Counted from the first letter of the stretch, positions 1-6,634 are shown. The stretch: DNA of 64,000 bases from Solibacillus sp. FSL H8-0523 (GCF_038051985.1 NZ_CP150291.1:1488001-1552000), one strand, 5' to 3'. Notes: generated by a model from the sequence alone, not told the origin. Made by a program: numbers and translations.

Positions 1-195
1 GAAGCAAGCTTTACGGAACTTTCAAAAGATGAAGCACATGAATTACGCAAAATTCGTAATCAATTGGCGCATGGGGAACGTTCGGCAAAACATGAAGATT
101 TTATAGCGATTAAAGCACAACTAATTGATCAACAGTTCTTCATGGCAATCCAACATATCAAGCAGGAATTACGCGTAGTAACAAATGAAAATTAA
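1..195 (+). CDS. C-terminal end of a HEPN-like protein (5' part lies outside the window)
   Basis: The first base starts an open frame that runs to TAA at 193-195, giving 64 visible residues and no start codon, so the gene begins before this window. The visible part is charged and helical. It contains ELRKIRNQLAHGER, which fits the R-N-x3-H motif of HEPN-domain ribonucleases. It is the last gene before the retron RNA, on the same strand, with about 120 bp between. HEPN proteins are often toxins or phage-defence effectors, but RNxxxH also occurs in harmless helical domains. The motif is seen; the nuclease role is inference and the rest of the protein is needed to name it. Confidence 0.6.
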   Translation, partial: EASFTELSKDEAHELRKIRNQLAHGERSAKHEDFIAIKAQLIDQQFFMAIQHIKQELRVVTNEN

Positions 196-242
196 AAGGA
201 TGGGCATTTAGAATACATATACCCAAGCCAATAATTTTGTAG

Positions 243-248
243 TATAAT
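243..248 (+). promoter_or_regulatory. Possible -10 box for the retron RNA
   Basis: A perfect TATAAT lies 71 bp upstream of the a1 repeat of the retron RNA. No good -35 hexamer sits 16-18 bp upstream, so the promoter is uncertain. Transcription from here would start near 255 and leave a 5' leader before the folded RNA. Confidence 0.3.
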
Positions 249-318
249 ATTCTCAACGTTAAGTTATTCTTTAACAATATAGAGACTACTTAGAAGATTT
301 TCTAGGTATTTCATTTAC

Positions 319-475
319 GTAAAGTAGCCGTTTCCTTAATAGGTAAGTGTTACGCTACCATTTTTCCAGGTTGCAATTAAGCTTTCGCCTTCGTTGCACG
401 AAGAAAAACAGGGGCCATGCCGACATAGTCGGAGCTTTATGGCAGATTTGCATTCGCAAAACAGGGCTACTTTAC
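319..475 (+). ncRNA. Candidate retron msr-msd RNA
   Basis: The ends GTAAAGTAGCC (319-329) and GGCTACTTTAC (465-475) are exact reverse complements and act as the a1/a2 repeats. G327, in the context TAGC, is the expected branching guanosine right after the a1 stem, as in known retrons. Inside are a weak hairpin GGTA/TACC (342-359), CTTCG-TTGCA-CGAAG (389-403), a two-part hairpin GCCAT/ATGGC (414-443) enclosing CCGAC-ATA-GTCGG (420-432), and TTTGC-ATTC-GCAAA (447-460). The downstream gene is a retron-type reverse transcriptase, the normal order. The msr/msd boundary cannot be set by eye. The RNA was inferred from structure and position only. Confidence 0.75.
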
Positions 476-482
476 AAACGAT

Positions 483-514
483 GCTGCGTAAATTCTTACG
501 CAGCTTTTCTTTTT
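483..514 (+). terminator. Intrinsic terminator after the retron RNA
   Basis: A 9-bp stem GCTGCGTAA/TTACGCAGC (483-491 and 496-504) with a four-base loop is followed by TTTTCTTTTT. It sits between the msr-msd and the reverse transcriptase gene. It could end most transcripts as free ncRNA and let only read-through make RT mRNA. Confidence 0.8.
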
Positions 515-542
515 GCAAAAATTGAAGATAGGTGAGCAGACC

Positions 543-1562
543 ATGACAAAATTAAAACCGATTATGCATGAAAAGCAAATTGCCGAGTTATTAGATGTAC
601 CGTTTCGTGAATTTTATGAAACGCTTCAAGACGAAGAACGTTATCATGCATTCGCGATTGGTAAAAAGCGTGCCGGAAAACGAATTATTTATGCACCAAA
701 TGACCAATTGAAGCACATTCAGCAGCAATTCCTACATGTATTAGATCAATACCCTGTACATCGCCAAGCGCATGGCTTCAGTAAGGGCAAGGACTTTATT
801 ACGAACGCGTCGTTGCATGTTGGAAAGAACTTTATTTTTACATTTGATGTTGAAAACTTTTTCCCATCGATTAAGCAAAGAACGGTCAAAAGTTATTTTC
901 GATCAACATTGAATTTAACGAATCATACATCAAATGTGTTAACAGATCTTGTATGCCATCCAGACGGTTTTTTACCACAGGGTGCACCAACATCACCTGT
1001 TATGACGAATCTCATTTTGTATCGTTTTGATCAGCACATGGAGGCGTTAGCGAAAAAGTACAAGTGTACGTATAGTCGCTATGCGGACGATATTACGTTT
1101 TCAACAAATGAAAATGTGTTTCCAAGCGCCATTGCGAAGCAGGATGTGGACGAGAATTGGCAAGTGAATGACAACATTGTCAAGGAATTAAAGGCTTACG
1201 GTTTGAAAATTCATCCACAAAAAGTGCATATGCAAATGCCTTCTAGTAAAAAGTTTGTTACTGGGGTTGTTGTCAATGAAAAATTGAATGTCAATCGCAG
1301 TTATATTAAACAGGTGCGCGCGGCTATTTATAATTTACAAACGAAAAAGCATTATAAGCAGGAAGTGTGTAAGGTGATTGGTCAGCAGGAGCGTCATTGG
1401 CATTTTGTTGAACGAACGCAGGTGCTACAGGCGATTCGCGTGTTACGTGGACAAATTGAGCATATTGGTAATGTGCGCGGAAAGCAGGATACGTATTATA
1501 CACAGCTTTTAAAAGCGCACCGGGCATTAATTGGTATATATCGTTATCGTAGAATTTTATAG
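543..1562 (+). CDS. Retron-type reverse transcriptase
   Basis: This RNA-directed DNA polymerase should copy part of the upstream structured RNA into msDNA, priming from the 2'-OH of a guanosine. The 339 residues contain the retron-specific NAxxH motif as NASLH (88-92), FDVENFFPSI (101-110, RT motif A), QGAPTSP (146-152), the catalytic YADD (180-183) and the retron VTG motif in FVTG (238-241). It has no group II intron maturase domain and no fused effector. The ATG at 543 is chosen because AGGTGAG precedes it; an earlier TTG at 513 lies in the terminator T-run. A cysteine-rich small gene starts 23 bp after the stop codon and is probably cotranscribed. Identity as a retron RT is firm; its retron type and effector are not resolved. 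Confidence 0.93.
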   Translation: MTKLKPIMHEKQIAELLDVPFREFYETLQDEERYHAFAIGKKRAGKRIIYAPNDQLKHIQQQFLHVLDQYPVHRQAHGFSKGKDFITNASLHVGKNFIFTFDVENFFPSIKQRTVKSYFRSTLNLTNHTSNVLTDLVCHPDGFLPQGAPTSPVMTNLILYRFDQHMEALAKKYKCTYSRYADDITFSTNENVFPSAIAKQDVDENWQVNDNIVKELKAYGLKIHPQKVHMQMPSSKKFVTGVVVNEKLNVNRSYIKQVRAAIYNLQTKKHYKQEVCKVIGQQERHWHFVERTQVLQAIRVLRGQIEHIGNVRGKQDTYYTQLLKAHRALIGIYRYRRIL

Positions 1563-1585
1563 GTAGTTGTTTAGGAGGCGTCTAG

Positions 1586-1771
1586 ATGACAGATAAACAA
1601 TGCCCAATTTGCGGCGAGAACAATGCATGTAACGTAGCAGATGCAAAAAACTGCTGGTGCATGACTGTCAAAATCCCACAGGCATTATTAGACGAAGTAC
1701 CAAAAGACCAGCAAAGTTGTATTTGCACAGACTGTGTACAAAACTATATGAAAAAAATGAAGACACTTTAG
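1586..1771 (+). CDS. Small cysteine-rich CWC-family protein
   Basis: This 61-residue protein has eight cysteines: C6 and C9 (CPIC), C15, C23 and C25 (the CWC signature), and C45, C47, C50 (CICTDC). Such spacing suggests binding of one or two zinc ions. It matches the Cysteine_rich_CWC family, whose function is unknown. A strong AGGAGG lies eight bases before the ATG. It follows the retron reverse transcriptase by 23 bp and shares a terminator at its own stop codon, so the two genes look like one transcript. It may be a retron partner, or a housekeeping protein that happens to sit here; the sequence does not decide. Confidence 0.8.
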   Translation: MTDKQCPICGENNACNVADAKNCWCMTVKIPQALLDEVPKDQQSCICTDCVQNYMKKMKTL

Positions 1772-1787
1772 GCGTCTTCATTTTTTT
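1751..1787. terminator. Bidirectional terminator between the retron unit and the DUF3169 gene
   Basis: The stem TGAAGAC/GTCTTCA (1758-1764 and 1774-1780) is flanked by seven A on the left and seven T on the right. It can therefore end both the plus-strand CWC gene and the minus-strand membrane protein gene, whose stop codons both fall in it. Confidence 0.8.
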
Positions 1788-2460
1788 GTAGTTTTTGCGG
1801 CATAAGGCTGCTCGTGAAAATCAGTAAGCTAATTAGAAGGATAACACCGATTCCAATAATACTTACCGTTTGGTTGTTGCCTGTAAAAACAGAATAATAC
1901 ATCAGTCCAAAAATGAGAAAAACCATCAAGGTAAGGATTAAAAAGTATAGTTTATATAAAGCTTTTAGTAATAAGTACTTTTGTCCATCGTCATAGTATT
2001 CTAACGTATCCGCAATCGGCGTTTTAGATTGGGGATCAGGTGCTTTAAAGTTCGGGAATGTAAGAGAATCTACTTTACTATTTGATATAAAGAAAAATAA
2101 TGAAAACATAGTAATAATGAATGAGAACAACACAATTTCAGGTTGATCATTTCTAAAATACATAAAGCCCGTAGCGACTGAAATAAAGCCAATGATTAAT
2201 GCAGTTAATACGAAGTACGAGGCATGATACATTTTACGCTCTAATGTGTTTAAAACATAATCCTCATCATCCATTTCCTTGTTCTTTTTTAGTCCGCGCG
2301 TGATGTAGACATAGTAAATCCCCGCAATGACAAGAAAAACACTACTGACTAGATTACCGCAAAGAAACACAATTTCTTGTGATGAAGCAAAATCATATGA
2401 AGTCCACAGTTGTCGCGTGCAAAAAAACGCGAGTATGATAGCAATCGTTAATAAAATCAT
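1768..2460 (-). CDS. DUF3169-type membrane protein
   Basis: The 230-residue protein is hydrophobic with about six predicted membrane helices: near 1-20, 30-53, 78-100, 107-125, 165-190 and 196-216. A charged stretch after the second helix (KKNKEMDDEDY) and a loop with SKVDSLTFPNFKAPDPQSK resemble the DUF3169 family found in Bacillales. It overlaps the 3' end of the XRE regulator gene by four bases, so the two are translated together. XRE plus DUF3169 is a common pair, but what the membrane protein does is not known. The C-terminal coding end lies in the shared terminator. Confidence 0.75.
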   Translation of the reverse strand: MILLTIAIILAFFCTRQLWTSYDFASSQEIVFLCGNLVSSVFLVIAGIYYVYITRGLKKNKEMDDEDYVLNTLERKMYHASYFVLTALIIGFISVATGFMYFRNDQPEIVLFSFIITMFSLFFFISNSKVDSLTFPNFKAPDPQSKTPIADTLEYYDDGQKYLLLKALYKLYFLILTLMVFLIFGLMYYSVFTGNNQTVSIIGIGVILLISLLIFTSSLMPQKLQKNEDA

Positions 2461-2663
2461 TCTAATTCCTCCTGATCAAATATAAAAATTTGTTCAATCG
2501 TCTCGTTAAAGACATACGCAATTTTCGTTGCAATTAATAGTGACGGCATATATTCGTTGCGCTCGATCAAGCTAATTGTCTGGCGCGAAATTTTGGCTTT
2601 CTTCGCCAATTCGGTTTGGTTCATTCCCTCTCTGGCACGTAGCTCCTTTAATCGGTTTTTCAT
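2457..2663 (-). CDS. XRE-family transcriptional regulator
   Basis: This 68-residue protein is a single Cro/C1-type helix-turn-helix: LKELRAREGMNQTELAKKA then SRQTISLIERNEYMPSLL. It has the short C-terminal tail IFIFDQEELE that is typical of small regulators paired with membrane proteins. The ATG at 2663 is chosen over a GTG 15 bases upstream because GGAGGTGAG lies at the right distance before it. It is the first gene of a two-gene operon with the DUF3169 protein and probably represses that operon. A dyad-like stretch with repeated TTGTCA/TGACAA lies upstream (2695-2745) and may be its operator. Confidence 0.88.
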   Translation of the reverse strand: MKNRLKELRAREGMNQTELAKKAKISRQTISLIERNEYMPSLLIATKIAYVFNETIEQIFIFDQEELE

Positions 2664-2695
2664 ATTTCTCACCTCCACCTTATTGTAAATGATTT

Positions 2696-2746
2696 ATGTC
2701 AAAATGACAAAGATAATAGTCAAAAAAACTAACATTGTTGTCATTT
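2696..2746. promoter_or_regulatory. Repeated TGTCAAA/TTTTGTC motifs upstream of the XRE regulator
   Basis: The stretch holds TGTCAAAATGACAA, whose TGTCA and TGACA form an inverted repeat, and then TTGTTGTCATTTTG further on. These sites sit where an autoregulating XRE repressor would bind. No protein-DNA evidence exists, so the role is inferred from position. Confidence 0.4.
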
Positions 2747-2838
2747 TGTAAGTGTATAGATGGGAAATGCATCTTTGTCTAAGTTTTAGGAACAAATTCC
2801 ATGAGGAGGAGTCTTAGTTAACAAAGGGGTGTGTGTGG

Positions 2839-3222
2839 ATGACTGCAAAATTATCGGGAAATAGAAAAAGGTTGTTGAAAATTGTATTGATTGTTGGTTT
2901 TTTTATATTGAGCGCAATTGGCTACGGTTTATACTGGGCATTTTATGATATGAATCGTCTACCAACAGGGGTATATCTCACGGAATCAACGTCACCAGAT
3001 GGAAAGTATACGGTAAAGGCCTATGTATCGAGTCCAAGTTTAAGCGCGGATGCTGTTCGAGGGGAATTGATGTTTAATGAAAGTAAGCGCAAGCCGAAAA
3101 ATATTTACTGGAATTACCGTGAATCAACAGCTGAAATCGTATGGCAAGATGAGCGGACGGTTGTGATCAACGGGCTATCCCTTCAAGTACCAAACGAAAA
3201 GTTTGATTGGCGACATGACTAA
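2839..3222 (+). CDS. DUF5412-like membrane-anchored protein
   Basis: The 127-residue protein has one membrane helix near residues 14-38 (IVLIVGFFILSAIGYGLYWAF). An extracellular part of about 85 residues follows, with SPDGKYTVKAYV and IVWQDERTVVINGLSL. This layout and the SPDGKYTV motif fit the DUF5412 family. The ATG at 2839 is preferred to a GTG six bases earlier since AAAGGGG then sits at a normal distance. It stands alone, divergent from the XRE operon and followed by a GNAT gene with its own binding site. Function unknown. Confidence 0.7.
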   Translation: MTAKLSGNRKRLLKIVLIVGFFILSAIGYGLYWAFYDMNRLPTGVYLTESTSPDGKYTVKAYVSSPSLSADAVRGELMFNESKRKPKNIYWNYRESTAEIVWQDERTVVINGLSLQVPNEKFDWRHD

Positions 3223-3291
3223 GTTTCGTATCTGTATTCCTCATACTTTGATGTTATACTAAGAAAATGAAATCAATGTAAGGGGTATATT

Positions 3292-3834
3292 ATGCAAGTA
3301 AAGTTATTCGAAACGCGCTACGCACAAAAAGTAGCGACATTATTAAACAACTATTTACCGTTTGAAGAGGAAAATGAAATCACCGTGCTACAAGCAGGTG
3401 GCATTCAATATATCTGTGTGGACGGCGAGGAGGTCGTTGGTTATATTGCGGGTTACCTAATCAAAGATGCGCGTAACGAGTTCCCGTATTTTGAACAGGA
3501 GCTTACGGAGTTACGCTCGGTAACTACGAAAAAAGCGACATTTTACACAAGTCATTTAGTCGTCAATCCGAATTACCGCGGGCAGGGTATTGGCCGAGCA
3601 CTTGTGGAGGCGTATGACAAGGCAGTGAAGGAACAAGCAGGTGCGGTAATCTCCGTTGGCTGGGTGAAGTCTGATACGAATTCATGGGATGCGGAGAAGT
3701 TATTCGCCACTATGGGTTTATCCCGTTTTATGTATATCGGTGAATATTTTAAGCCGTACGACGTGTATTGCCCGAGCTGTGATGGGCGCTGCGTTTGCGA
3801 TGCGGATATTTATTATAAGGTGTATGACAAGTAG
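3292..3834 (+). CDS. GNAT-family N-acetyltransferase with cysteine-rich tail
   Basis: The 180-residue protein has the GNAT fold: HLVVNPNYRGQGIGRALVEAY (about 85-106) holds the acetyl-CoA pyrophosphate-binding Q/RxxGxG motif. An unusual feature is the C-terminal CPSCDGRCVCDADIYYKVY, four cysteines in a CxxCxxxCxC pattern that could hold a metal. A good AAGGGG box precedes the ATG and a terminator follows directly. The substrate cannot be told from sequence. No neighbour suggests a pathway. Confidence 0.85.
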   Translation: MQVKLFETRYAQKVATLLNNYLPFEEENEITVLQAGGIQYICVDGEEVVGYIAGYLIKDARNEFPYFEQELTELRSVTTKKATFYTSHLVVNPNYRGQGIGRALVEAYDKAVKEQAGAVISVGWVKSDTNSWDAEKLFATMGLSRFMYIGEYFKPYDVYCPSCDGRCVCDADIYYKVYDK

Positions 3835-3862
3835 AAGCTGTGTAACTGTAGCTTCTTTTTTT
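3834..3862 (+). terminator. Terminator after the GNAT gene
   Basis: GAAGCT (3834-3839) pairs with AGCTTC (3850-3855) and is followed by seven T. The stem overlaps the stop codon of the acetyltransferase gene. Confidence 0.6.
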
Positions 3863-3924
3863 CATGCAACTATTGTTCGGAAAATTTCGTTAGTTATTAA
3901 AATGATAGTAGGGGAGGAAATGAT

Positions 3925-4377
3925 ATGAATCGTATAAGTTCATTGATATTGAAAGGGCTTTTATTCGTATTAGGTGGCATCGTGCTACTACTTTGTGTAT
4001 CTGCGTTACCGTATCTTGCGAAAGAGGCGGCAAGTGAATTTCCTGAAGTCGCGTATTTGCACTATCCGATTTTGCTGGGGCTTTATGCGACGGCGATTCC
4101 GTTCTTTTATGCGATTTATGAGACCGTTGCAATGCTTGGGATTATTGAAAAAGAATCGATTGCATCGAAACAGCTCGTGCCAGGTTTTAAGCGGATTCAA
4201 TATTGTGGCATACTAATTGTGCTGCTGTATTGCGCGGGGATTGTACTATTATCAGTTGCGAAAGCATTAATACCAATGCTCCTATTAATCGGGATAGGGG
4301 TATTGCTCATAACGGCAATTGTCATTTCGACGTCGGCCTTTATGAAGCAGGCAATTGGGAAGAGTAGTTTAGCATAG
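3925..4377 (+). CDS. DUF2975-type membrane protein (copy 1)
   Basis: The 150-residue protein has four predicted membrane helices, near 8-30, 45-68, 95-112 and 115-137. The helix-loop motif GLYATAIPFFYAIYETV is characteristic of DUF2975. A second copy in the window, at 54282-54722, shares GLYATAxPFxYAIYET, SKQLxxGFxRIxYCGI and AIGKS near the C-terminus, so they are paralogues. Genes of this family often precede an XRE regulator; none follows here. A strong GGGGAGG box precedes the ATG and a long terminator follows. Function unknown. Confidence 0.8.
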   Translation: MNRISSLILKGLLFVLGGIVLLLCVSALPYLAKEAASEFPEVAYLHYPILLGLYATAIPFFYAIYETVAMLGIIEKESIASKQLVPGFKRIQYCGILIVLLYCAGIVLLSVAKALIPMLLLIGIGVLLITAIVISTSAFMKQAIGKSSLA

Positions 4378-4378
4378 A

Positions 4379-4420
4379 ACTGAAGCCATGACTGATTAGG
4401 TGTCATGGCTTCAGTTTATT
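4379..4420 (+). terminator. Strong terminator after DUF2975 copy 1
   Basis: A perfect 14-bp stem (4379-4392 with 4402-4415, starting ACTGAAGCC) with a nine-base loop is followed by TTATTTTA. It can also serve the small minus-strand gene that ends at 4421. Confidence 0.85.
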
Positions 4421-4600
4421 TTATAACGGATTTTGTTGTTTACTATTACAAGCCTCACAAATAAATATCCCTTCATTTCTTAAATAGGCTTTAATTTCCG
4501 TCATGCCTTTACGTTTTGGATAGCGCATTTTGACATAGACGACCTCATCGCCCTCGATTTCTTTTTTGCAAATGGAACATGTCGCTTTTTCGAAAAACAT
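4421..4600 (-). CDS. Small zinc-ribbon-like protein with two CxxC motifs
   Basis: This 59-residue gene is preceded by AGGAGG seven bases before its ATG, which is strong support for translation. The protein has CSIC (8-11) and CEAC (49-52), separated by a basic stretch including VKMRYPKRKGMTEIKAY. Two CxxC pairs suggest a zinc ribbon. Similar short proteins occur across Bacillus relatives, sometimes with misleading transport names. It ends at the terminator of the convergent DUF2975 gene. Function unknown, perhaps nucleic-acid or protein binding. Confidence 0.75.
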   Translation of the reverse strand: MFFEKATCSICKKEIEGDEVVYVKMRYPKRKGMTEIKAYLRNEGIFICEACNSKQQNPL

Positions 4601-4625
4601 CGTTGGATCCTCCTAAGAACATTTA

Positions 4626-5114
4626 TTAGTCTATACGTTTCGGGTGTAAATTAAGATTCGGAAATTTAAATATATCCACGATTTTCTCGTCAGGCTCATG
4701 AATGGATTCTACCAATGTCCATCCGCGTTTGGTGTAATAGTCTGAGGCATTTTCAGTCTTTAAATAGATTTCAGAGATGCCCAATACTTTTACATAGGCT
4801 AGTAAATACGTCATCAACTGTGCACCGATTTTTTGCTCGCGATATTCGGGTTTTACATAAAGTGAAGCAAGCCAAGGTGTATAGTGTGGGCGTTCTTTAT
4901 AATCGTTTTGAAAAACAGATACTGTCCCTACGCAAGTTTCATTGACAATTGCGATAAAAGTTATCGGGAAAGAATCGAACTGTGTGTGCTGAAAGAATGT
5001 CTCTACATCAGCGAATGTCATTTTACTCGTTGTCCCAACTACAAATTCCTCGTAAATCATGTGAGCTACGTCTTTACTATAAGACGGCTTTTTTACTAGC
5101 GTTGTAATCTCCAT
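4626..5114 (-). CDS. GNAT-family N-acetyltransferase
   Basis: The 162-residue protein has a standard GNAT core. Strand 4 and the CoA loop are ASLYVKPEYREQKIGAQLMTYLLAY, where REQKIGA fits Q/RxxGxG/A. The end GISEIYLKTENASDYYTKRGWTLVE has the usual Y-x-x-x-G-W/F motif. The ATG at 5114 is chosen because AGGGGTGA lies before it; the frame is open six codons further. It ends 25 bp before the small zinc-ribbon gene and may share its transcript. Substrate unknown. Confidence 0.85.
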   Translation of the reverse strand: MEITTLVKKPSYSKDVAHMIYEEFVVGTTSKMTFADVETFFQHTQFDSFPITFIAIVNETCVGTVSVFQNDYKERPHYTPWLASLYVKPEYREQKIGAQLMTYLLAYVKVLGISEIYLKTENASDYYTKRGWTLVESIHEPDEKIVDIFKFPNLNLHPKRID

Positions 5115-5139
5115 CAAAATCACCCCTAACAATTGTGAA

Positions 5140-5487
5140 TTATACGCGCTGCATATGCGTTTCCGTAAAGCCTTGTTTATATTTTAAGCCGTAGCCTAAG
5201 CAGCGGTCCATAAATATATGCGCCAGCCAAATGCATGAAATCATGAACAATAGATTAAGTGCAAACACAATCGCAGCGCCAAGTAAAATGATTGGAATGA
5301 CAAGACTATGGCCAATATTGTAAATGCTTGCGCCAATGGAGTGATTGATTGCGTAACCAATCATCGTTAAATCAGGGGCGAACAGTAGCACTATAAATAA
5401 CCACCATGAAAAATCAAATTGCCAGTAAATGAGCAGTGTTACTAAAAAAGCGAGGCCATATTCAATATGAAGTATGGTTTTATTCAT
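5140..5487 (-). CDS. DUF4260-family membrane protein
   Basis: The 115-residue protein has three or four membrane helices. The family pattern is clear: FAPDLTMIGYAINHSIGASIYNIGHSL, then CIWLAHIFMDRCLGYGLKY near the C-terminus. These match DUF4260, small membrane proteins common in Bacillus and others, with unknown function. The ATG at 5487 overlaps the 3' end of the MerR-family regulator by eight bases, so the regulator and this protein form one operon. The regulator therefore probably controls this protein's amount. Confidence 0.82.
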   Translation of the reverse strand: MNKTILHIEYGLAFLVTLLIYWQFDFSWWLFIVLLFAPDLTMIGYAINHSIGASIYNIGHSLVIPIILLGAAIVFALNLLFMISCIWLAHIFMDRCLGYGLKYKQGFTETHMQRV

Positions 5488-5911
5488 CACGCGCACCTGC
5501 CTTCAATTGCTCAAATAATTGATTGATCGCGTGTTCGATTTTTGGTTGATTCTTTTCGTATTGTTGATTGTCCATTAATTGTGTAATCATTTGTAGTGTA
5601 TCGACGGCATTTTTGTAAAAAGTTATGTAGTTTGTAAGTTGTTGTGATTTTTCGTTAAACAAGGCAACCGTTGTTTCGTTGCATTCTTCTGTGATTTCTT
5701 GTGCTTGTAATTGTGTTAATTGAGCGATTTCCTTTATAGAAAAACCAAGTTTTTTTAACACAATTACCATCTTTAGCTGAGCCTCGCATGATTCATCATA
5801 ATGACGATAACCATTGTCGAGTCTTATTGGTTGTAATAATCCCTGTTTTTCGTAGAAACGAATGGTATCGATTGAAACCTGTAATTTTTCCGAGAACGCT
5901 TTAATTTGCAT
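5480..5911 (-). CDS. MerR-family transcriptional regulator
   Basis: The 143-residue protein starts with a MerR winged helix: KAFSEKLQVSIDTIRFYEKQGLLQPIRLDNGYRHYDE (3-40). A long coiled-coil helix (about 75-115) follows. The metal-binding cysteines of CueR, ZntR or MerR are absent, so it probably senses an organic molecule or partner. The start codon at 5911 is chosen because GAGGTGAGG precedes it. A typical MerR promoter with an 18-bp spacer lies directly upstream, implying autoregulation. It is cotranscribed with the DUF4260 gene. Confidence 0.9.
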   Translation of the reverse strand: MQIKAFSEKLQVSIDTIRFYEKQGLLQPIRLDNGYRHYDESCEAQLKMVIVLKKLGFSIKEIAQLTQLQAQEITEECNETTVALFNEKSQQLTNYITFYKNAVDTLQMITQLMDNQQYEKNQPKIEHAINQLFEQLKAGARDE

Positions 5912-5930
5912 ATTCCTCACCTCAACTAAA

Positions 5931-5960
5931 CGATAACATTGGAGTATACTCTATGGTCAA
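5931..5960 (-). promoter_or_regulatory. MerR-type promoter with operator in a long spacer
   Basis: Read on the minus strand, TTGACC (5955-5960) and TTATCG (5931-5936) are separated by 18 bp, one more than optimal. The spacer contains the perfect palindrome GAGTATACTC (5942-5951). Over-long spacers with a central dyad are the hallmark of MerR-controlled promoters. The MerR gene starts 20 bp downstream. Confidence 0.85.
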
Positions 5961-6014
5961 GGAGAATTCCTTATTTAAAATTATAGCTTGGTACATTCAA
6001 AAAAGAGCAAACAA

Positions 6015-6048
6015 AAATAATCTCACAAATTTACGCTTGTGAGATTTT
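6015..6048 (-). terminator. Terminator of the small acidic protein gene
   Basis: AATCTCACAA (6019-6028) pairs with TTGTGAGATT (6037-6046), a perfect 10-bp stem with an eight-base loop. On the minus strand it is followed by TTATTTTTGT. Confidence 0.7.
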
Positions 6049-6072
6049 GAAAAGGGGGTTATGGAAATGGAA

Positions 6073-6252
6073 TTAGCCAACTAAGTTATGCTTTACAACT
6101 TCATAAGCTTGGCAAATATTTACATAAGACTCTTTGTCCTCAGTAATCATGTCTAAAGCAATTTCGTATAAGTCAGATGCGTCTGTTGTTACTAAATCGT
6201 TTAGTACAGCAGCTTCCATTTTTTCTACAAATGATAAAATTTCTACGTTCAT
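6073..6252 (-). CDS. Small acidic hypothetical protein
   Basis: The 59-residue protein is acidic and probably all-helical, with no membrane segment or known motif. Its middle reads VLNDLVTTDASDLYEIALDMI. GGGAGATG sits at the right distance from the ATG at 6252, whereas the ATG nine bases earlier overlaps that site. A terminator follows. It is probably a real gene because of the binding site, terminator and even amino-acid composition. Function unknown. Confidence 0.6.
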   Translation of the reverse strand: MNVEILSFVEKMEAAVLNDLVTTDASDLYEIALDMITEDKESYVNICQAYEVVKHNLVG

Positions 6253-6339
6253 ATTTGTCATCTCCCAATGAGTTAATTGTTAATGCTACTATACACCGAG
6301 TAGACGTCTGACTTCAATGAATATGAAGCCAAAAAAGCA

Positions 6340-6353
6340 TGAAAACGTTCACA
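6340..6353 (+). promoter_or_regulatory. Candidate cre (CcpA) site upstream of the ccsB-like gene
   Basis: TGAAAACGTTCACA fits the catabolite-responsive-element consensus TGNAANCGNWNNCW at every position. A second, one-mismatch copy (TGAAAGCGTTTTTC) follows at 6392-6405. Both lie between the small acidic gene (minus strand) and the CcsB/ResC-like gene (plus strand), so either could be carbon-catabolite controlled. The rest of the 6253-6634 gap shows no gene. Confidence 0.55.
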
Positions 6354-6634
6354 ATATGACAACAAAATGAACTCGACTTGTTTTCGCTTACTGAAAGCGT
6401 TTTTCTAATAATTGTCATAATCTTTGGAATGAACAGACCTCTTGTGAATCATAGATCGTGTGCGCAAACAACGCTCACATTTACATATATTCTAGGGGAG
6501 ATGGCTCGGTTTGGGTGATAAATGTGTATGAATTATGAAAATTCCAAACTATAGGAACTAAATAGAATGGAGAACGTTACTAAAATATGTGAAAGGGAAA
6601 AATTGGTTAAATTAAATTACGTGAGGTGATCGTG

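Noticed and set aside
336-535. Two 60-62-residue frames across the retron RNA
   Set aside because: They overlap the hairpins and the a1/a2 region, lack ribosome binding sites and are of odd composition; shadows of a structured RNA.
513-542. Longer RT start at TTG 513
   Set aside because: The TTG lies in the terminator T-run and has no binding site; AGGTGAG before ATG 543 is far better.
543-1562. RT as a group II intron or diversity-generating element
   Set aside because: No maturase or endonuclease domain, no intron domain V and no template/variable repeat pair; the NASLH and VTG motifs are retron-like.
6421-6625. Riboswitch before the ccsB gene
   Set aside because: No known aptamer pattern or terminator is visible; only cre-like sites stand out.
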